Position numbers and translations under genes: made by a program. Of a stretch of DNA of 64,000 nucleotides, positions 10,840 through 23,699 are shown piece after piece. Source of the DNA: Sipunculus nudus (lineage: Eukaryota > Annelida > Sipuncula > Golfingiida > Sipunculidae); the NCBI GenBank assembly GCA_026874595.1, contig CM049322.1:47279840-47343839 (forward strand). Direction: 5' to 3'. How positions within the stretch are numbered: the first letter of the stretch is position 1; each line of letters opens with the position of its first letter. The notes beneath the pieces are model-generated. The model saw nothing but the letters and a program-made list of their open reading frames with translations, made no database searches and was not told where the DNA came from.

Positions 10840-13500
10840 ATGAACATGATACACCATACTAATGCACAATAAAATATCAAAACAATCATCTGCCCATTAG
10901 GTCCACACATGCTACACCACATAAAAATTACTAGATATTTTTAATTTATAAAAATAATGTGTGCCAAATTGATACCATTTATACCCTTATATAGTCTTCT
11001 TATAATATTAATAAAGCTTCAGATCCGATACTGGATTTTTAATTTTACTCAAAACCATGAGCATACAAGATATGAAGCATAAAACAAATATAGGCCGACT
11101 GAGAGGCAAAGCATATACCATTTTAAAACTTACATGAAGTTTAGGTTGTAATTAAAAAATAAATTTTACAATGAACAATAATTTGCAGAAAACTGATCTG
11201 ATTTTAGTCATATAAAATTATACATTGAGCAATACAAAAAACTTGTTATATACCAAAGCAGCCCTCTCGATTATGTTATCAGTTTAAATATTAAACATAC
11301 AGGTATATATTTCCAACCATTCTTACTGAAACGAATTGCATTATATATAAATTCCCTTAAATCTAAAAATTACACAATACTGACTTATGCTACTAAATAC
11401 AATCAATTAAGAATTTAATTCCTAGTTATTTTCACATGAGGTATGTAGACTGAGAAGAAATATAATAGATATTCCAAGGCCTATGCATAATATGATATCA
11501 ATGGTACAACAGACAGATATAATTAACCCTTACCTTACACTTGGCTGTCTGTTTTTAACCACATGAAGCTGTCAAGCTGAATAGCAGCCTTGAAACAAAC
11601 GATGTCCTTACTTTTTCGGTTATTGTATCACGTTACAAATCGCTAGTGGCGTCCCCTCGCGGTAGAGTAAATAGTATGAAGAGTCTGCTTAGTAGTAAGA
11701 AGGACCAGGTAAAACTATTTACGTTAAAGAGTTAAACTTCCCAAGTGTTTTCATTGTTTTGTTTTTTTTAAGTTTACGGCATAATTTTAATATTATAAGC
11801 TATATAATCATGTTTAAATTGTCTTTCAATAATATTTTACTCATTTTTTAATGTTTTAGGCATTAATATTGTTACAGACTTTTTTATTAGCCCGATATTC
11901 CTAAAATATATAATATTTGTCGTTATATGATTTCTTTTCCAAAATGCTTTTTTGGCTTTATTTTCATATTTTTTTCATTAATTTTAGTTTTAATATCCAA
12001 AATCTATTCTAATACTAAAGATGCCTATTGATTTTCAAGGTTTTTAATAGCTACAAGGGTTGATTAATTACCACATTCTAGACTCTGCATAGTAAGAAGC
12101 TTAAACCAGTTCGAAATAAGAAAATTGAATATCAGCTCTATAAACTAATAATGTGAAAGACGTACACAGCAATCATGCGCAACGCTTCAGAAGAGGATAA
12201 CTGATGGATCAAAAGATAAATAATCCCAACATATTGTAAGAAATTGTTTTATGATAATTTTGTGTACCATAGCATCCACTCAACATTATTTCAAAAGATC
12301 ACCAACATTAGATCTTGTTATAATCTTAATTGGCGTCAAAGATGGCCGCCAAGACCATAAATGGATATATATCATTTAACATTCATCACAGAGTTATAAA
12401 TTTGATATCTACTACTGCCATCCCCCCCCCCCCCCCCCCACAAAGGAATGGACTTCCTTGTGTCTTGAACGAGAAACTGAGATGGCTGAAGCTCACACAT
12501 GCACTCAAGAAATGAGATAGGCACGTGTAATGTAAACAATAAAATATTTTTTTTAATATTACAACTTACAATTCACAGGAGACGATATTCCATACAATCT
12601 TCGCAATATCAACTGAGTTCTATTTATACACACTACAAAGATTCCTGTGTAATTCTAATTCGGTATCACACCAAATAATGTTTTTCTTCACCTATCCATT
12701 GTCCACAGGACCGTTACGCACGTGACTGGCAGGAATGTAGCAATGTGTTCCTGTATAAAAACACTGAACACTGATGCTTCTCCCCGTCTCTTTCCTTCAC
12801 CACGGCTGAGAAATCCTTCTGCAAACATAACTCACAGGTCAGTTTGCGATTTATACTGACCGCCCTCAGACTATAATTCTGGATACTCCGAGAAACTGTC
12901 CCTCAGCTGATTGATGCTCTGATAAACTCTGACTATCCGCCATTCATGAGCGTGCTGACCTGGAATTTTTTTTATGTTTTTTTTCTATGGTGTGCAGAGC
13001 ATATATTTCCATGCTAACGTCGTACATCCTGACAAAGCATCTGGTCTTTGGGATTACAATATATTGGAGACCTGCCGCTCAATGCATGAATATTAATATA
13101 GAAACCATGCTTGCACGTGCTTTGTCTCTGAAATCTACATCAAAGAGTGTTATTTCAAGACACTGTCAAGACCAACTCTGACGAGTCTGAAAAAAAAACA
13201 ATTCTTACAGAGTCAGGACTGAATTGAGACAGCCATCAAATAAATCACCTGGATTCCTAAAACCTACGTTTTCTCGCATACATGAAACATGATACGGGGT
13301 ATTAATATACATCAATTTAGAGGGGGAAATTGTTATACTGGTGCAACACTACAATAAATGATAAAATCATCACAGATCTCTAGTGACAACTACTATTTTT
13401 CTTGGAAACAAAATATTATAACATATTTATGTTACTAGTAAATAAAAGGTTGCGTTCAGATTGGTTCCACTTCCTTATAAATGGCCATGAATCATTTATT
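10840..13500. other. AT-rich spacer without a supported gene
   Basis: Low-GC sequence with short open frames only. It contains a C run of about 18 bases at 12422-12439 and a TATAAAA word at 12754 with no recognisable exon attached. Confidence 0.5.
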
Positions 13501-13539
13501 TTTCACCATACAGTTTGAGTTTTGGCAGTAATGATGTCG

Positions 13540-14512
13540 AGTCCATACCATCCGAGTCCGAGTGCAAGTCCGAATCGAAGCTACTCGAGCCCAAGTCCGA
13601 ACCTTGAGGTTCGAGTCCAAATCCACCTTCTTCGAGTCCGAGTCAATGAGAACCCGATTCCAGTTACCAGTCTAAAACAAATGTCTTTAAAAATCATTTT
13701 AAAATAGAAATTTCAGATCATCATGTACACTATAAAATTCGTTCCCACATGCTTTTACGAAAATGGATAATATCATTTATCGCTACCGATGCTGAGCAAA
13801 GCTATTACTAATTAGTGTGCTTATTGAGTAATTTTCGGATAGTAGTTCGCACATATGTCTGTAAGATGTGTGGCAGCTTTCTTTTTATTGGACTCGAGAT
13901 AAGTTCGACCTGATTCCTCGAGTCTTTGCCTACGAGTTCGAGTACAAGTCTGAGTTCAGCATTTTCGAGTCCGAGTCCCTAAAAACTCGAACGTGAGTCC
14001 GGACTCGAGTAAAAAATCACGAAATATGGGTATCTTCTATTACACTGTTTGGTTTGTGAATCTATTTGTACTACATAAAGCATCGCTGTGTGACCAGGTG
14101 ACTTGCACATTCAAGATTGCGTCAAATCAAGTGTCGATAACGGCAATTAGAATAAATGTTCATAGTCACTCTTTATATTACTGTCGTAGTTTTGGTGTCA
14201 TTACCTATTCCTTTAAGGGTTAAATATTTGCCAACAGGTACAAATGTTCACGAAAAAAAGTTTGATAAGTTACTTCTTTATTATAGACAAGGGTTTGATG
14301 TTTGGCGCCCGTTTAAAGTTTAAATAATACATTGAGATAAGTAAAAGTATCATTTGTTAATCAATTAAACCAAAATGACTGAGGGCAGTTCTAAAACAGT
14401 GAAATATGGTGGAGGATTGAACAAAAATCATTTTGCCCACTGATGGTAGGGACGGACTTGAACTCGAAGATCCTGAACTCGGACCTATATCCGGAGCTCA
14501 GGACTCGAAATT
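13540..14512. repeat. Scattered GAGTCC/GAACTC hexamer-rich patches
   Basis: Three patches (13540-13665, 13895-14012, 14448-14512) are dense in GAGTCCGAG, CGAGTCCAAAT and GGACTCGAG-like words on both strands. They look like an eroded hexanucleotide satellite broken by unique sequence. Confidence 0.55.
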
Positions 14513-15555
14513 TAGGCAAAATTTAGTCCAGTGTTAGTACCAATGTTGTCCAGTAAACAAAAACTTCGTCGTATATACTGGAAAACTGTTAACATCTATA
14601 TATATAAATAATTTGTAGAGGATAACTGTTAGATAATGATAAATGATCAGATACTCTGTTTTTGTACCTATATTTTCTTTACCATTATACTCCTTGTTTC
14701 CATTGTGTTTATTTGTGTGAACTCGGATCCCACATTGCTGACTTCTTTGCAGTCTGTCAAGCTCAAGGATGACCGATGACGTCTATGTACGCAATGTGTT
14801 AGTTGGGTTCGCATCCAACATGGTTGACCATATTGGGGAGTGATCCTAGCGATTCCATAAATACCACTGTTTCTGTATTCTTCCACTCTTAGATTTATAA
14901 CATGCGTTATCACTCAGGCACTTTATAAAATGAATGAAATGTTCAGGCATTTTATTAATTGACTGGAAAAATCAGTCAGTTTATTTGACACATTGACTGA
15001 AATGTAAAAAGAATAAAATACTATTGTTAGAGCCGCGTCACATAGTGCCCCAACCTAACTACTTAAGATAATGTATATGGTGAACCTGTTAGCATCATAC
15101 GGCGCGTTACTTTCTTACCATGAAATGTTATATCATATATGTTGGAAACTATACACACATCCAACCTTGCATGCATGCTACTTTATTATGTGACAGCCAG
15201 AAAACAGTTTTTGACCATTTTAAATGACCGTATGGATATCCATTTTTTCATTTTCTTAATAATCTGACGATATTCAACTTAGTTGTACAACTTATCTTAG
15301 GAAACAAATAGATTGTTGACCTGGTCATGATGTTCGTCATTTACACATATGCTTTGTTTGGCCCAGGTATAAAATATGTTCTTAACCTTCTACTAGCAAA
15401 ATCGTATACCCATATTTGACCAACCTTTTATCAGTATTATGTAATTATAAGGATACTGGGATATTTTGTATAGCTGTTCACATCAGACTTACATAAAACA
15501 GATCATATGACGTCCACTCATACATAAAATGTATAAGTTTGATGAATAGTCGTCC

Positions 15556-15786
15556 TAATGATAATAAAAAAAATAATAATGATAATAAAAATGATACCAG
15601 TAATCATTATTATTATTATTATTATTATTAGCCTATTGTTGTTATTATTATTTTACCATTATTATTAGTTAACTCAATAATAATAATAATGACGTATAAT
15701 ACATACAACATAACTAATTATAACATAATAATAATAATAATAATTTGCTATTCATGTTATGATCGTGATGGTTGTATTTTTTGTTA

Positions 15787-15824
<38 letters not shown>

Positions 15825-15830
15825 GTCAGT
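15556..15830. repeat. ATT/AAT trinucleotide microsatellite cluster
   Basis: Runs of (ATT)n at 15605-15631 and 15787-15824, and (AAT)n or (ATA)n at 15679-15692 and 15726-15742. The cluster lies just 3' of the stop codon of the type I membrane protein gene, so it may be in its 3' UTR. Confidence 0.9.
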
Positions 15831-15842
15831 GATATTTAACAA

Positions 15843-18800
15843 TTAAGCTTTGGACGAGGCGGGCTCCAGTCCCATGTTCTCCTCTTGTAATTTCCGCTTC
15901 TTCTTTTCTCTAAAATTGATAAACGATTCTATTTTAATAAATTATTAGGAAATAGTGCAAAAGTCATGGTAACAAGGAATCAAGGAAAATTAATCATTCA
16001 AATATTTATATTTCATTAATAGCATCAATTTGTTGCTTCCATTACAAGAAAAGAAAATATCCTTATTCGCTATTCGAGTAACTACAATGGCTAAGATGTT
16101 ATATTAAGGCCTATATTGTTCGTGATATGTTATTTAAACGTCAAATAAAATCTGTTAAAAAATACGCAGCTTTTTTTTCGGTAAGTCATGAATTATTTAT
16201 TGTAATATTTGTAGGCGTCAAACATGAGTTGTAACTTTGAAATTTTACAACTTGCCTGTTAATCTGTATCTTGCCATAGACGTAGTGAGCGATAATACCA
16301 GCAGTACATCCCAGGACTAACAGAATGGTCAATATGGCGCCAGCACCCAAACCTCCGGCTCCGGCTTAAATGTTATAATAATACTGATAAAAAAATAACT
16401 ATATGATAACATAAAAATAAAAATATAAATACAAACATACAAAATATAATAATATTAATTAAAAACTATAAACACATAATGATATAAATATTAAATATAA
16501 GAACATAAAAAAGATAATAAAATATATTAATATAAATATAAAAATATAAAAGTATAATTATATAAAAATAAAAGTACTACAAATAACATAAAAATGCACT
16601 GGGCTATGCTCACGACATGTTGATACTATGTAGCTTCCCCATTCAAGTAGATAAAATGAATAGATACAGTTTATTTGGGACACGATGTATTGTAAGATAC
16701 CCCATGCTTGGTGGACTGACCCACTTACATCCCTGTAACAAATGGACTGCCCCTGTGGCCGTATAATCAGCTTCTGCATAAAATAAATCCATTCCAATTT
16801 ATAACACACCTTTCGGCTGTTTTGTTGATTAAACACTAAATTCCCGTGTGATTTTATTTTACGTATTGGAGAAATGCCATAATGTCCTATATATAAGTCA
16901 TTCTTTGTGTTCATATGACTCCATATAGCTAGAGTGAAATACATACACTAGGGTTTAACATTTATTAAACAAGATGCAGCTAGTTGGGTAAAGATTTACT
17001 GAAGTAAAACACATGAGATCTATGAAATTATCCCTTGGCCAAACCTCTGTGGGTCCCATGTGCTCAAATGGATAAATAATGCATGGGTGTGGTGTGTCTG
17101 TGCGTCGGACGCAAATAACCTGTTGGTTATAAACACAGCAGCTCCTCGGGATCAGCTACGTCATGGCTCTTATACACACACTTGAAAACGATGAAATAGC
17201 CGTGGAAAATGAAGACGTATTATACTGAAGCCACTTATCCTGTTGCCACACAAGGATATGAAATTAGCGTTCAGGTTGAACTGTCATGACTAATATTTCA
17301 GATAAAACTTTTACTAGAGGATATGAATTAAATAAGATGAAAAAACACGCACGTGATGGGTACAGCTGATTTTGAAGTAACTAGTGATTGCCTCTTTAAT
17401 TAATTTATGCAAACTGGGAGTAAAACAGTACATGCTAGAAAAACAAACTTACCTTCTGTGTTACCAGATGTGTTTTCCTCAGTCACTTCACCTGAAGTAC
17501 CTGTCAATCAAAGACAATCAGATGAACCATGATAACAAACTGCAGACACGTGATTTGTACCGAAAGCCGTGTTTCAAATTATTTTGGTCATATCTAAATC
17601 TAAAGTTTTCTGTAAATCGATGATTTGAAGAATTTTTGTTCAGATAATTCACTAATCTGAGGTACCATCAAATCAATGAACAAGACATAATTATAAAGAG
17701 AAAACTGTACACGCAGTTTTTATCACAAATTAATTAATCATGCTTCCTTGATTAGATTGGTCTTTATCCAACTATTAGAACAAGTTTTTCACTTTTTTTT
17801 ACTATAAAGTGACGGAATTATGTCAGTTTCTAACCTGTGGTTTCATTTAGTGTCCCGAAATCTGGTATGTTTATTGATTACAAGTTGATGCCCTATATGA
17901 TTCACCCTCTCCGTCCGTCAGTCTGTCCGTCTGTCTGTCCATCCGTCCGTCCACAAATTTGTTTCGAGATGATAACTCCATTTTGGACTGACAAATGGAT
18001 TTCAAACTTGACTTATGTATGGCCCACTACGAAAACAAGAATCCTAATGACTTTAGAGAATCAGGTCAAAGGACAAAGTCACATGACCCAATTATTTAAA
18101 AGATTATGGATGCATTTTAAGCCAAAATTTTCATCTCAAGCCTTCCAGCTTGTGCATAAAGCTGTTAGTAGTTGAAGAGCCTAATTGAATTTGAATTCGT
18201 CTACAAATTAGTTTACAGACGGCAACTCTAGTTCGATTGGAAATGCTATTCAAACATGACTTATATATGGCCCACAACTAAAGTTAGAACCCTTTTGACT
18301 TTAGGGCCGGGTCAAGGTTACAGAATCCATTTTTAAAACGATTGTGGATGTATTTAAAGAAATGACAAACCTTCCATCTTCCGGGTATTGCTCATCTGCC
18401 AATAGGGAAGGATTCTTTTTCTATTTTAGGGTCACAAGATCAAAGGTCAAGTTCACAGGGCCCATCCACAAGTTCGTTTATGGATGATTACTCTGGTTTG
18501 GATAGACAGAATGGCTTCCAACTTGATTTATTAATGACCGACCAAAAGAAAGAATCATTTTGATTTCGGGGTCCTAATGTCAGAGATGGAGGTCACAGCA
18601 CTCATATCATTAAAAAGATTGTGGATGTAATTAACTTTTCATCCCACACCTCACAATCTTTCACATATGGCTTACCTGCCAATGTGGAAGAAATCTGTAG
18701 ATTTTTGGGTACCTTGATCATAGTCCAAGATCACTGGACCCACCTTTTTTTAACGATTGTTATGAAAATCAAAATGCTGCCAGTACAAGGAAAGTAAGTT

Positions 18801-20461
18801 CTCATATTATTTGTTCACAGGGTCAAGGGTCATGGTCACAGGAGCCACATTTTCATAAAGCTCATAAAAATATCATTATGGACAAACTCAGCTGAGCGTC
18901 GAGACCAATGGGTCCTTAGTTTATATAAATTCTGAGGTATATAAATATTTCGAGAATGGTCATGAACTGCGCCAACTGTGTCAATCCCGCCGGTGAACCT
19001 TTGCCATGTGAGATCCTGATCCCAGGCTTGATTCTAAGTATGCAAGGGTAATATGCTAGTGTAATTAATAACGGTAATTAAAGAAGTTTCTAACCAAGTT
19101 TAATTGACTCCTCCCCTGACGTTCGCATTTGAGCGATAACAAGGAGAGGCTTTGTATTGTGCGCCCTTGAACAAAATTAGGCCAAGTTCAGAACTAAATA
19201 TCATATGCCAAAGTGTCACCAATGAGTATAACTGTGAACAAAGGTAAGTTTTAAAAAAACAGCTTTATTGGGGATTTAGCAAAAATACGGACAGAGTAAA
19301 GAAACAAAAATAAGAGTAACGAACCTACAGGAGTCGTTTTAATTTGTTATGTAAATGAAAGACTTACTTTGAGAACAGACTACAACCCATGTGATCTGTA
19401 GAATGACGGCAGCTCGTGTCAGTGCAGCGTTAAAACATTGACCAGGTAGCTAAGAAAAAAGAAAACATAGAAATCACGATGACACTATAGATATCTTTGA
19501 AACAAGTAAATCGGTGATACTAGAGATCTGGGATTGTTAAAATAACCCTCTGAATGATAACGTTGACACTAGAGATGTGGATATAATTTAAATAACACTG
19601 TCAGGGAAAAGAGTGACACTAAACATTATTAAAATAAGACACTGAGTGACGACGGTGACGCTCTAGGGGCTATTATTATATCATTCTGAGCGATAACATG
19701 ATAACCGTGACGCTAAGATCTGGAGATCATTAAAATAACGGCCTGAATGTTGAAAGTGACCATGAGCGGATCCAGGATTTAGGGAAAGGGGAGTTTCAAC
19801 CGAGGAAGACTTATAATAGGTCCGGTTAGGGAGCTAACGGCCGCAAAAATTAGTTTAAAACCCTTAAAAACGTAGCGACGACTGAAAAAGGGAGGGTCCG
19901 GGCCCTATAGACCCCCCCCCCCCCCCCCACCTCTAGATCCACTTCTGGTGACGCGAAAGATCTGGAGATTATATAGAGTAACAAGCGAAATCTGTCTCCC
20001 TCCCACAAATAGATATTTCTGTATTTGTCCCGGTCCTGTACCGTGCGTATGCATACATTATATATTTTCTGAGTCTGATCTCATGATTGGTTAAAAACTG
20101 AGAGATATTCTAAACTTTTTAATAGCATGATATTATGTATAATTCACCATAATATTATAAATATACTATATTATAATAAATATAAGCTGTGTATTTAACC
20201 TATATATATATATATATATTCTTGGACGCGCCCCAATTTTGTTACGAATACAAATTGCTCAGGGGAATTCGAACCAATGTCGGTGGCGTACATGTCCGGC
20301 GTACCAGTTCGAGACAGTTCGGTCCGCTTTTATGTCACCCCGTAACACACCCCCTCTTAAGAGCGTTCTGCTATCAGAACAAGACTAATTATCCCAGGAG
20401 TCACACTTTGGTGAGCTTATTCCATGGCGAGACAGTTCGGTCCGTTTTTATGTCACCCCGT

Positions 20462-20531
<70 letters not shown>

Positions 20532-20984
20532 TGAAGAGGAGTAATTGACAGACTGAGAGTGTCATTGAACAAAGATGTTTTGTATATTTAAATAACATTT
20601 AATCTAAAAAAAACGGATGTGATATAAATAAATACAATCACCAGATGACTGAGTATGCCTTTCGTCCCATTAACATTTTATTCTAAATTCACCGGCCATT
20701 GTACTGTTGTCATTTCAATGAGGTTCCACTATCGAAGACGTACTGAAATTTAGTTAAATTTCAGCCCTTGTCGAAATGACGCCAGGCTACCTACACGCTA
20801 TACATTAACATGCATTATTTGAAAGTTTGATAATAACTCATAAAGATACTAATCCGTTATCTCTTTGCTATATTCATGTATTACAAACATATTAATAAAA
20901 AGGGACAAGATATATATACGAAACTGACAAATTATTAATACATCCCGAACAAAAAGTAAATCTTCTACCTACCTTCCACATCAT
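15843..20984 (-). CDS. Small type I membrane protein with short glycosylated stalk (six-exon model)
   Basis: I do not recognise the family. The model was built from splice sites: 20984-20973 (MMWK), 19449-19368, 17861-17835, 17500-17453, 16364-16256 and 15909-15843, about 114 residues. Exon 2 supplies a signal peptide core (AAVILQITWVVVCSQ). Exons 3 and 4 are tiny, 27 and 48 nt, both phase 1 to 1. They encode a Ser/Thr/Glu/Gly stalk with two N-glycosylation sequons (NET, NTS). Exon 5 holds a Gly-rich lead (AGAGGLGAG) and one membrane helix (ILTILLVLGCTAGIIAHYVY). Exon 6 is a basic tail (EKKKRKLQEEN) ending SSKA and a stop. All phases agree. The exon 5 donor is the GC type (AG/GCAAGT); a weaker GT six bases on would give another tail. 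A TATA-like TATATAA lies at 21011-21017. The first exon is the least certain. There is no Ig domain, unlike the receptor gene at 36-38 kb. Confidence 0.5.
17890..18914 (-). mobile_element. Dispersed repeat R2, inverted copy of R1
   Basis: It begins with a GTCCGTCAGTCTGTCCGTCT tract (complement of the R1 end) and finishes with CAGCTGAGCGTCGAGACCAA, the complement of the R1 start. Internal phrases such as ACTTATGTATGGCCCACTAC and TGACTTTAGGG match R1 in the opposite orientation. It lies in intron 2 of the small membrane protein gene and starts about 30 bp from exon 3. Confidence 0.6.
19475..19992. repeat. Degenerate minisatellite (about 50-65 bp period) next to the signal-peptide exon
   Basis: Words GTGACACTAGAGATCTGG, ATTAAAATAACACTCTGA and AATGATAACG recur with drift at about 19480, 19528, 19562, 19610, 19655, 19705 and again at 19947. 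The array is interrupted by a poly-C element at about 19764-19946 and resumes after it with GTGACGCGAAAGATCTGGAG. Confidence 0.6.
19764..19946. mobile_element. Short insertion with GGATC(C/T)AG ends and a poly-C tract
   Basis: The left edge reads GAGCGGATCCAGGATTTAGG and the right edge CTCTAGATCCACTTCTG, giving imperfect inverted ends (GNGGATCYAG). A run of about 17 C precedes the right end. It splits the surrounding minisatellite, which supports an insertion. Its size and lack of coding potential suggest a MITE. Other poly-C/G tracts in the window sit in similar settings. Confidence 0.4.
20219..20465 (-). mobile_element. LTR-retrotransposon debris: two LTR starts, polypurine tract and PBS-like sequence
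   Basis: Read on the minus strand: TGTTACGGGGTGACATAAAA starts at 20465. After about 85 bp an AAGAGGGGGTG polypurine tract (near 20350) is followed at once by a second TGTTACGGGGTGACATAAAA. That stretch ends in ATTCGTAACA, then a TTGGGGCGCGTCCAAG sequence resembling a proline-type primer binding site. This is a composite of LTR and internal edges from a gypsy-like element with nearly all internal sequence lost. Confidence 0.5.
20466..20529. repeat. Perfect (AT)n microsatellite
   Basis: About 32 uninterrupted dinucleotide repeats directly abutting the LTR fragment. Confidence 0.98.
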
Positions 20985-22375
20985 TATGTTTTAATTTGGT
21001 TCAGATCTTCTTATATACGAAAAATACAAAAAAAACACAGCGATACTTTTATATAGCACAGTAAAGACGTTGTGTGTGTTGTGAACTGCGATCATTGCTC
21101 TGATCCCATCCCTCTTAATTTAGGCCGATATTCGTGACCTTATTCTAATAATTACGAGGCGATAAAAAACTTTTAGAAAAACTTATACCAGCATGGTGAA
21201 TCCAAATATAGCAACACCTGACGTCCACAGTGTTTAACAAAGTATGTACTGACCCGACCCTCGTTAGCTATAATTAGCAGCAGATAATGCATATATATAT
21301 CATTTTGAAGACCTGTTAAGTGACGCAAATTTATTCAAGTATCATCAGCGTAGATTGAAATAGATGGCATCGATAGGGTGCAGTGCCAAGAGTGCACTTT
21401 TGTTATCTAGGTCAGTGTACGCGCGATGAACCCACTCACACTCGCACACACGTACATTTTCCACTTCCAGCGTACTCATGTTAACGTGACGTACCTAATT
21501 ATCCCTAATTACGGAACACCAAATGTTGGATAGTCTATGTTATTATTTATCCCTTGACTGGAACAGAATAATGGTAATGACTATCGGGTAAATAGGCCTA
21601 CATAGATCACTAAAAATGGCACTCGCCTTTCCTCTGTATAAACGTCAAGCGGAGCGCTTAATAACACCAGTTTAGCGTTTGCGTTTGCTCACGAGTACGC
21701 GTTTAAAAATGTTGCCTTAATATTTTGCACGACAATGTTTACGCCACAAAAAAAGGAAATGCGATATTTGGGACTTTCATGCGCTGGTGGTTAATGTTTA
21801 TCCTACCCCGTCATGGCGTTTACCATAAATAACAGGATATACGCCACAACAGGTGAAAAGCACGTCATGTCAAACATTTTGATCGCCGAATGAGGAATCG
21901 CTGACGCTCTCCCTCGCGCGCACACACACATACACACACGCATCCAGGTATGCTTCCACGCGGTTTACCCATGATACCACCAGTTCCTTATTTCAAGTAC
22001 CAATACGTTCATTATGTTCCAGTTAGACCAAATAGTATGGCCGAATCGTTTTCTGAGTTTAAACAGAATTTTACTGGTTATGTGTATTGGGAGGCCTTAT
22101 TGTGCCTTACCTTCAGGTACGCCACAACAGCAAGAATGTCAATACTTGTAGGTAAACCCGCCAAGGATTAGTTGTAGCCACCTTTTCTTCCTGTGTGTAG
22201 GCCATTTCAGGAGGTAGGCCGGAACAGGTGTGATATAAGTCAAATAAGGATTTTTTAATAAGCCGCATAAGGACTTACGAACACACACAATTCGGTACAC
22301 ATGCCCGGTATGAAGGAGCAGGAAAGTAGGAAAAGAATAAAAAAGCTTCGACGAAAAAAAATGACAAGTTTGTCC

Positions 22376-22393
22376 GTATTCTCTCTCTTCCTC

Positions 22394-22448
<55 letters not shown>

Positions 22449-22542
22449 CTATATATAAATATATATATATATATAAATATATTTATATATATATTATATA
22501 CAGTGGCGTAATAGGACATTGAAATACTTTTGACCGTTCCGT

Positions 22543-22615
<73 letters not shown>

Positions 22616-22630
22616 TATATATGTGTATAA
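22376..22630. repeat. (CT)n followed by long (TA)n tracts
   Basis: CT repeats run to about 22435, then imperfect TA arrays to 22630, ending directly at the TA that flanks the Tigger inverted repeat. Confidence 0.95.
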
Positions 22631-22635
22631 GTATA

Positions 22636-23680
22636 CAGTAGAACGCCTGCTAACGGCCACGCCTCAATAGCGGTCAATACGTCTATAACGGTCAGTTTTC
22701 CCGGTCCCGGATTTTCGACAATTATATTTCATAATCATTTTGTTGGCAATTACGGTCACTCCTCTGTTCCGTATTACTCGGTTCAACAGGCTTAGAAACG
22801 CGTCAGTTACGATAAGGGCAGTGGCCTCGTGACATGGGCTCAACAAATCGAGCGGCCACTTCTGACCAAATGGGTGGATGCCAGCATTTATCGTGGGTGG
22901 CTCACAGCATTCGACCGGCGGATGGAACGACGGAAGAGAGAGGTGATGCTCTTCATTGACAACGCACAGGGACACCCAAAGGACACCAAAACAAAGAATG
23001 TCAAGGTTGTTTATCTTCCTGCCAACACTACATCTCAACTCCAGCCTTTAGACCAAGGAATTATTATGACTTTTAAGCGGCACTACAGGAAATTCCTCCT
23101 ACGATCTGTGATCGCCAAGGCTTATAAAGGGGCCGCGGACGTTGCATCTGGAAAGGCCATCAACGTTCTAGATGCTGTCCAGTGGATAGGAGCTGCCGTT
23201 AAAGATATCAAGGAGAGCAAAGTGACAGCATGCTTCAAGAAATCATGCTTCCCTGTTGAAAATGACAATGAAGATAATGAAGATGACATCCCATTGAGCC
23301 AACACATTGCTAGAGCAACCCATCAGCTGAACATCAAGGACCCCATATTCGATGAAGAATTCGTCAACTCAGACCAGCATGCCCCGTCTGTGGAGGAACT
23401 GAATGATAACTGGAAAAGAGACTTGGTGAGTGAAGCCATGGAACCGGCCGCCAGCGACAAGGATTCTGACAGTGAAACAGAACAGCCTGAGTCAGAGGAA
23501 TGCACCATTAAAGCCATATCAGAGGCATTGAAATGGGCACGGCAACTCAAACTGTTTTCAGTGAAGAAAGGACCGCGAAAGCCGTGAATTTGGAACTTAC
23601 CTATCAAGATGAAATTGTCAACTTGAAAGTGTGTAACAAACAGTCTTCCATGACTGTTTTCTTCAACCAGAATTAAAGAG
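22636..23680 (+). mobile_element. Internally deleted Tigger/pogo DNA transposon
   Basis: The left end CAGTAGAACGCCTGCTAACG follows a TA, matching Tigger terminal repeats. The plus-strand frame 22829-23587 encodes the second half of a pogo/Tigger DDE transposase: GWLTAFDRRM, MLFIDNAQGHP with the second catalytic Asp, LPANTTSQLQPLDQGII with the third acidic region, then an acidic C-terminus. The DNA-binding helix-turn-helix region and the first catalytic Asp are gone, since only about 190 bp separate the terminal repeat from this half. I could not find the right inverted repeat downstream, so the 3' limit is approximate. It could only be mobilised in trans, if at all. Confidence 0.8.
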
Positions 23681-23699
23681 TGTATTCTGTGAATGTTCA

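Noticed and set aside
14668-14913. 81-codon minus-strand open frame (PQYGQPCWMRTQLTHC)
   Set aside because: Varied composition made it look real, but I could not tie it to a family, domain or splice sites.
16558-16944. 128-codon minus-strand open frame
   Set aside because: No domain, low-complexity AT-rich context, inside an intron of the small membrane protein gene, no splice support.
20189-22660. Open frames of alternating Ile-Tyr
   Set aside because: Direct translations of TA microsatellites.
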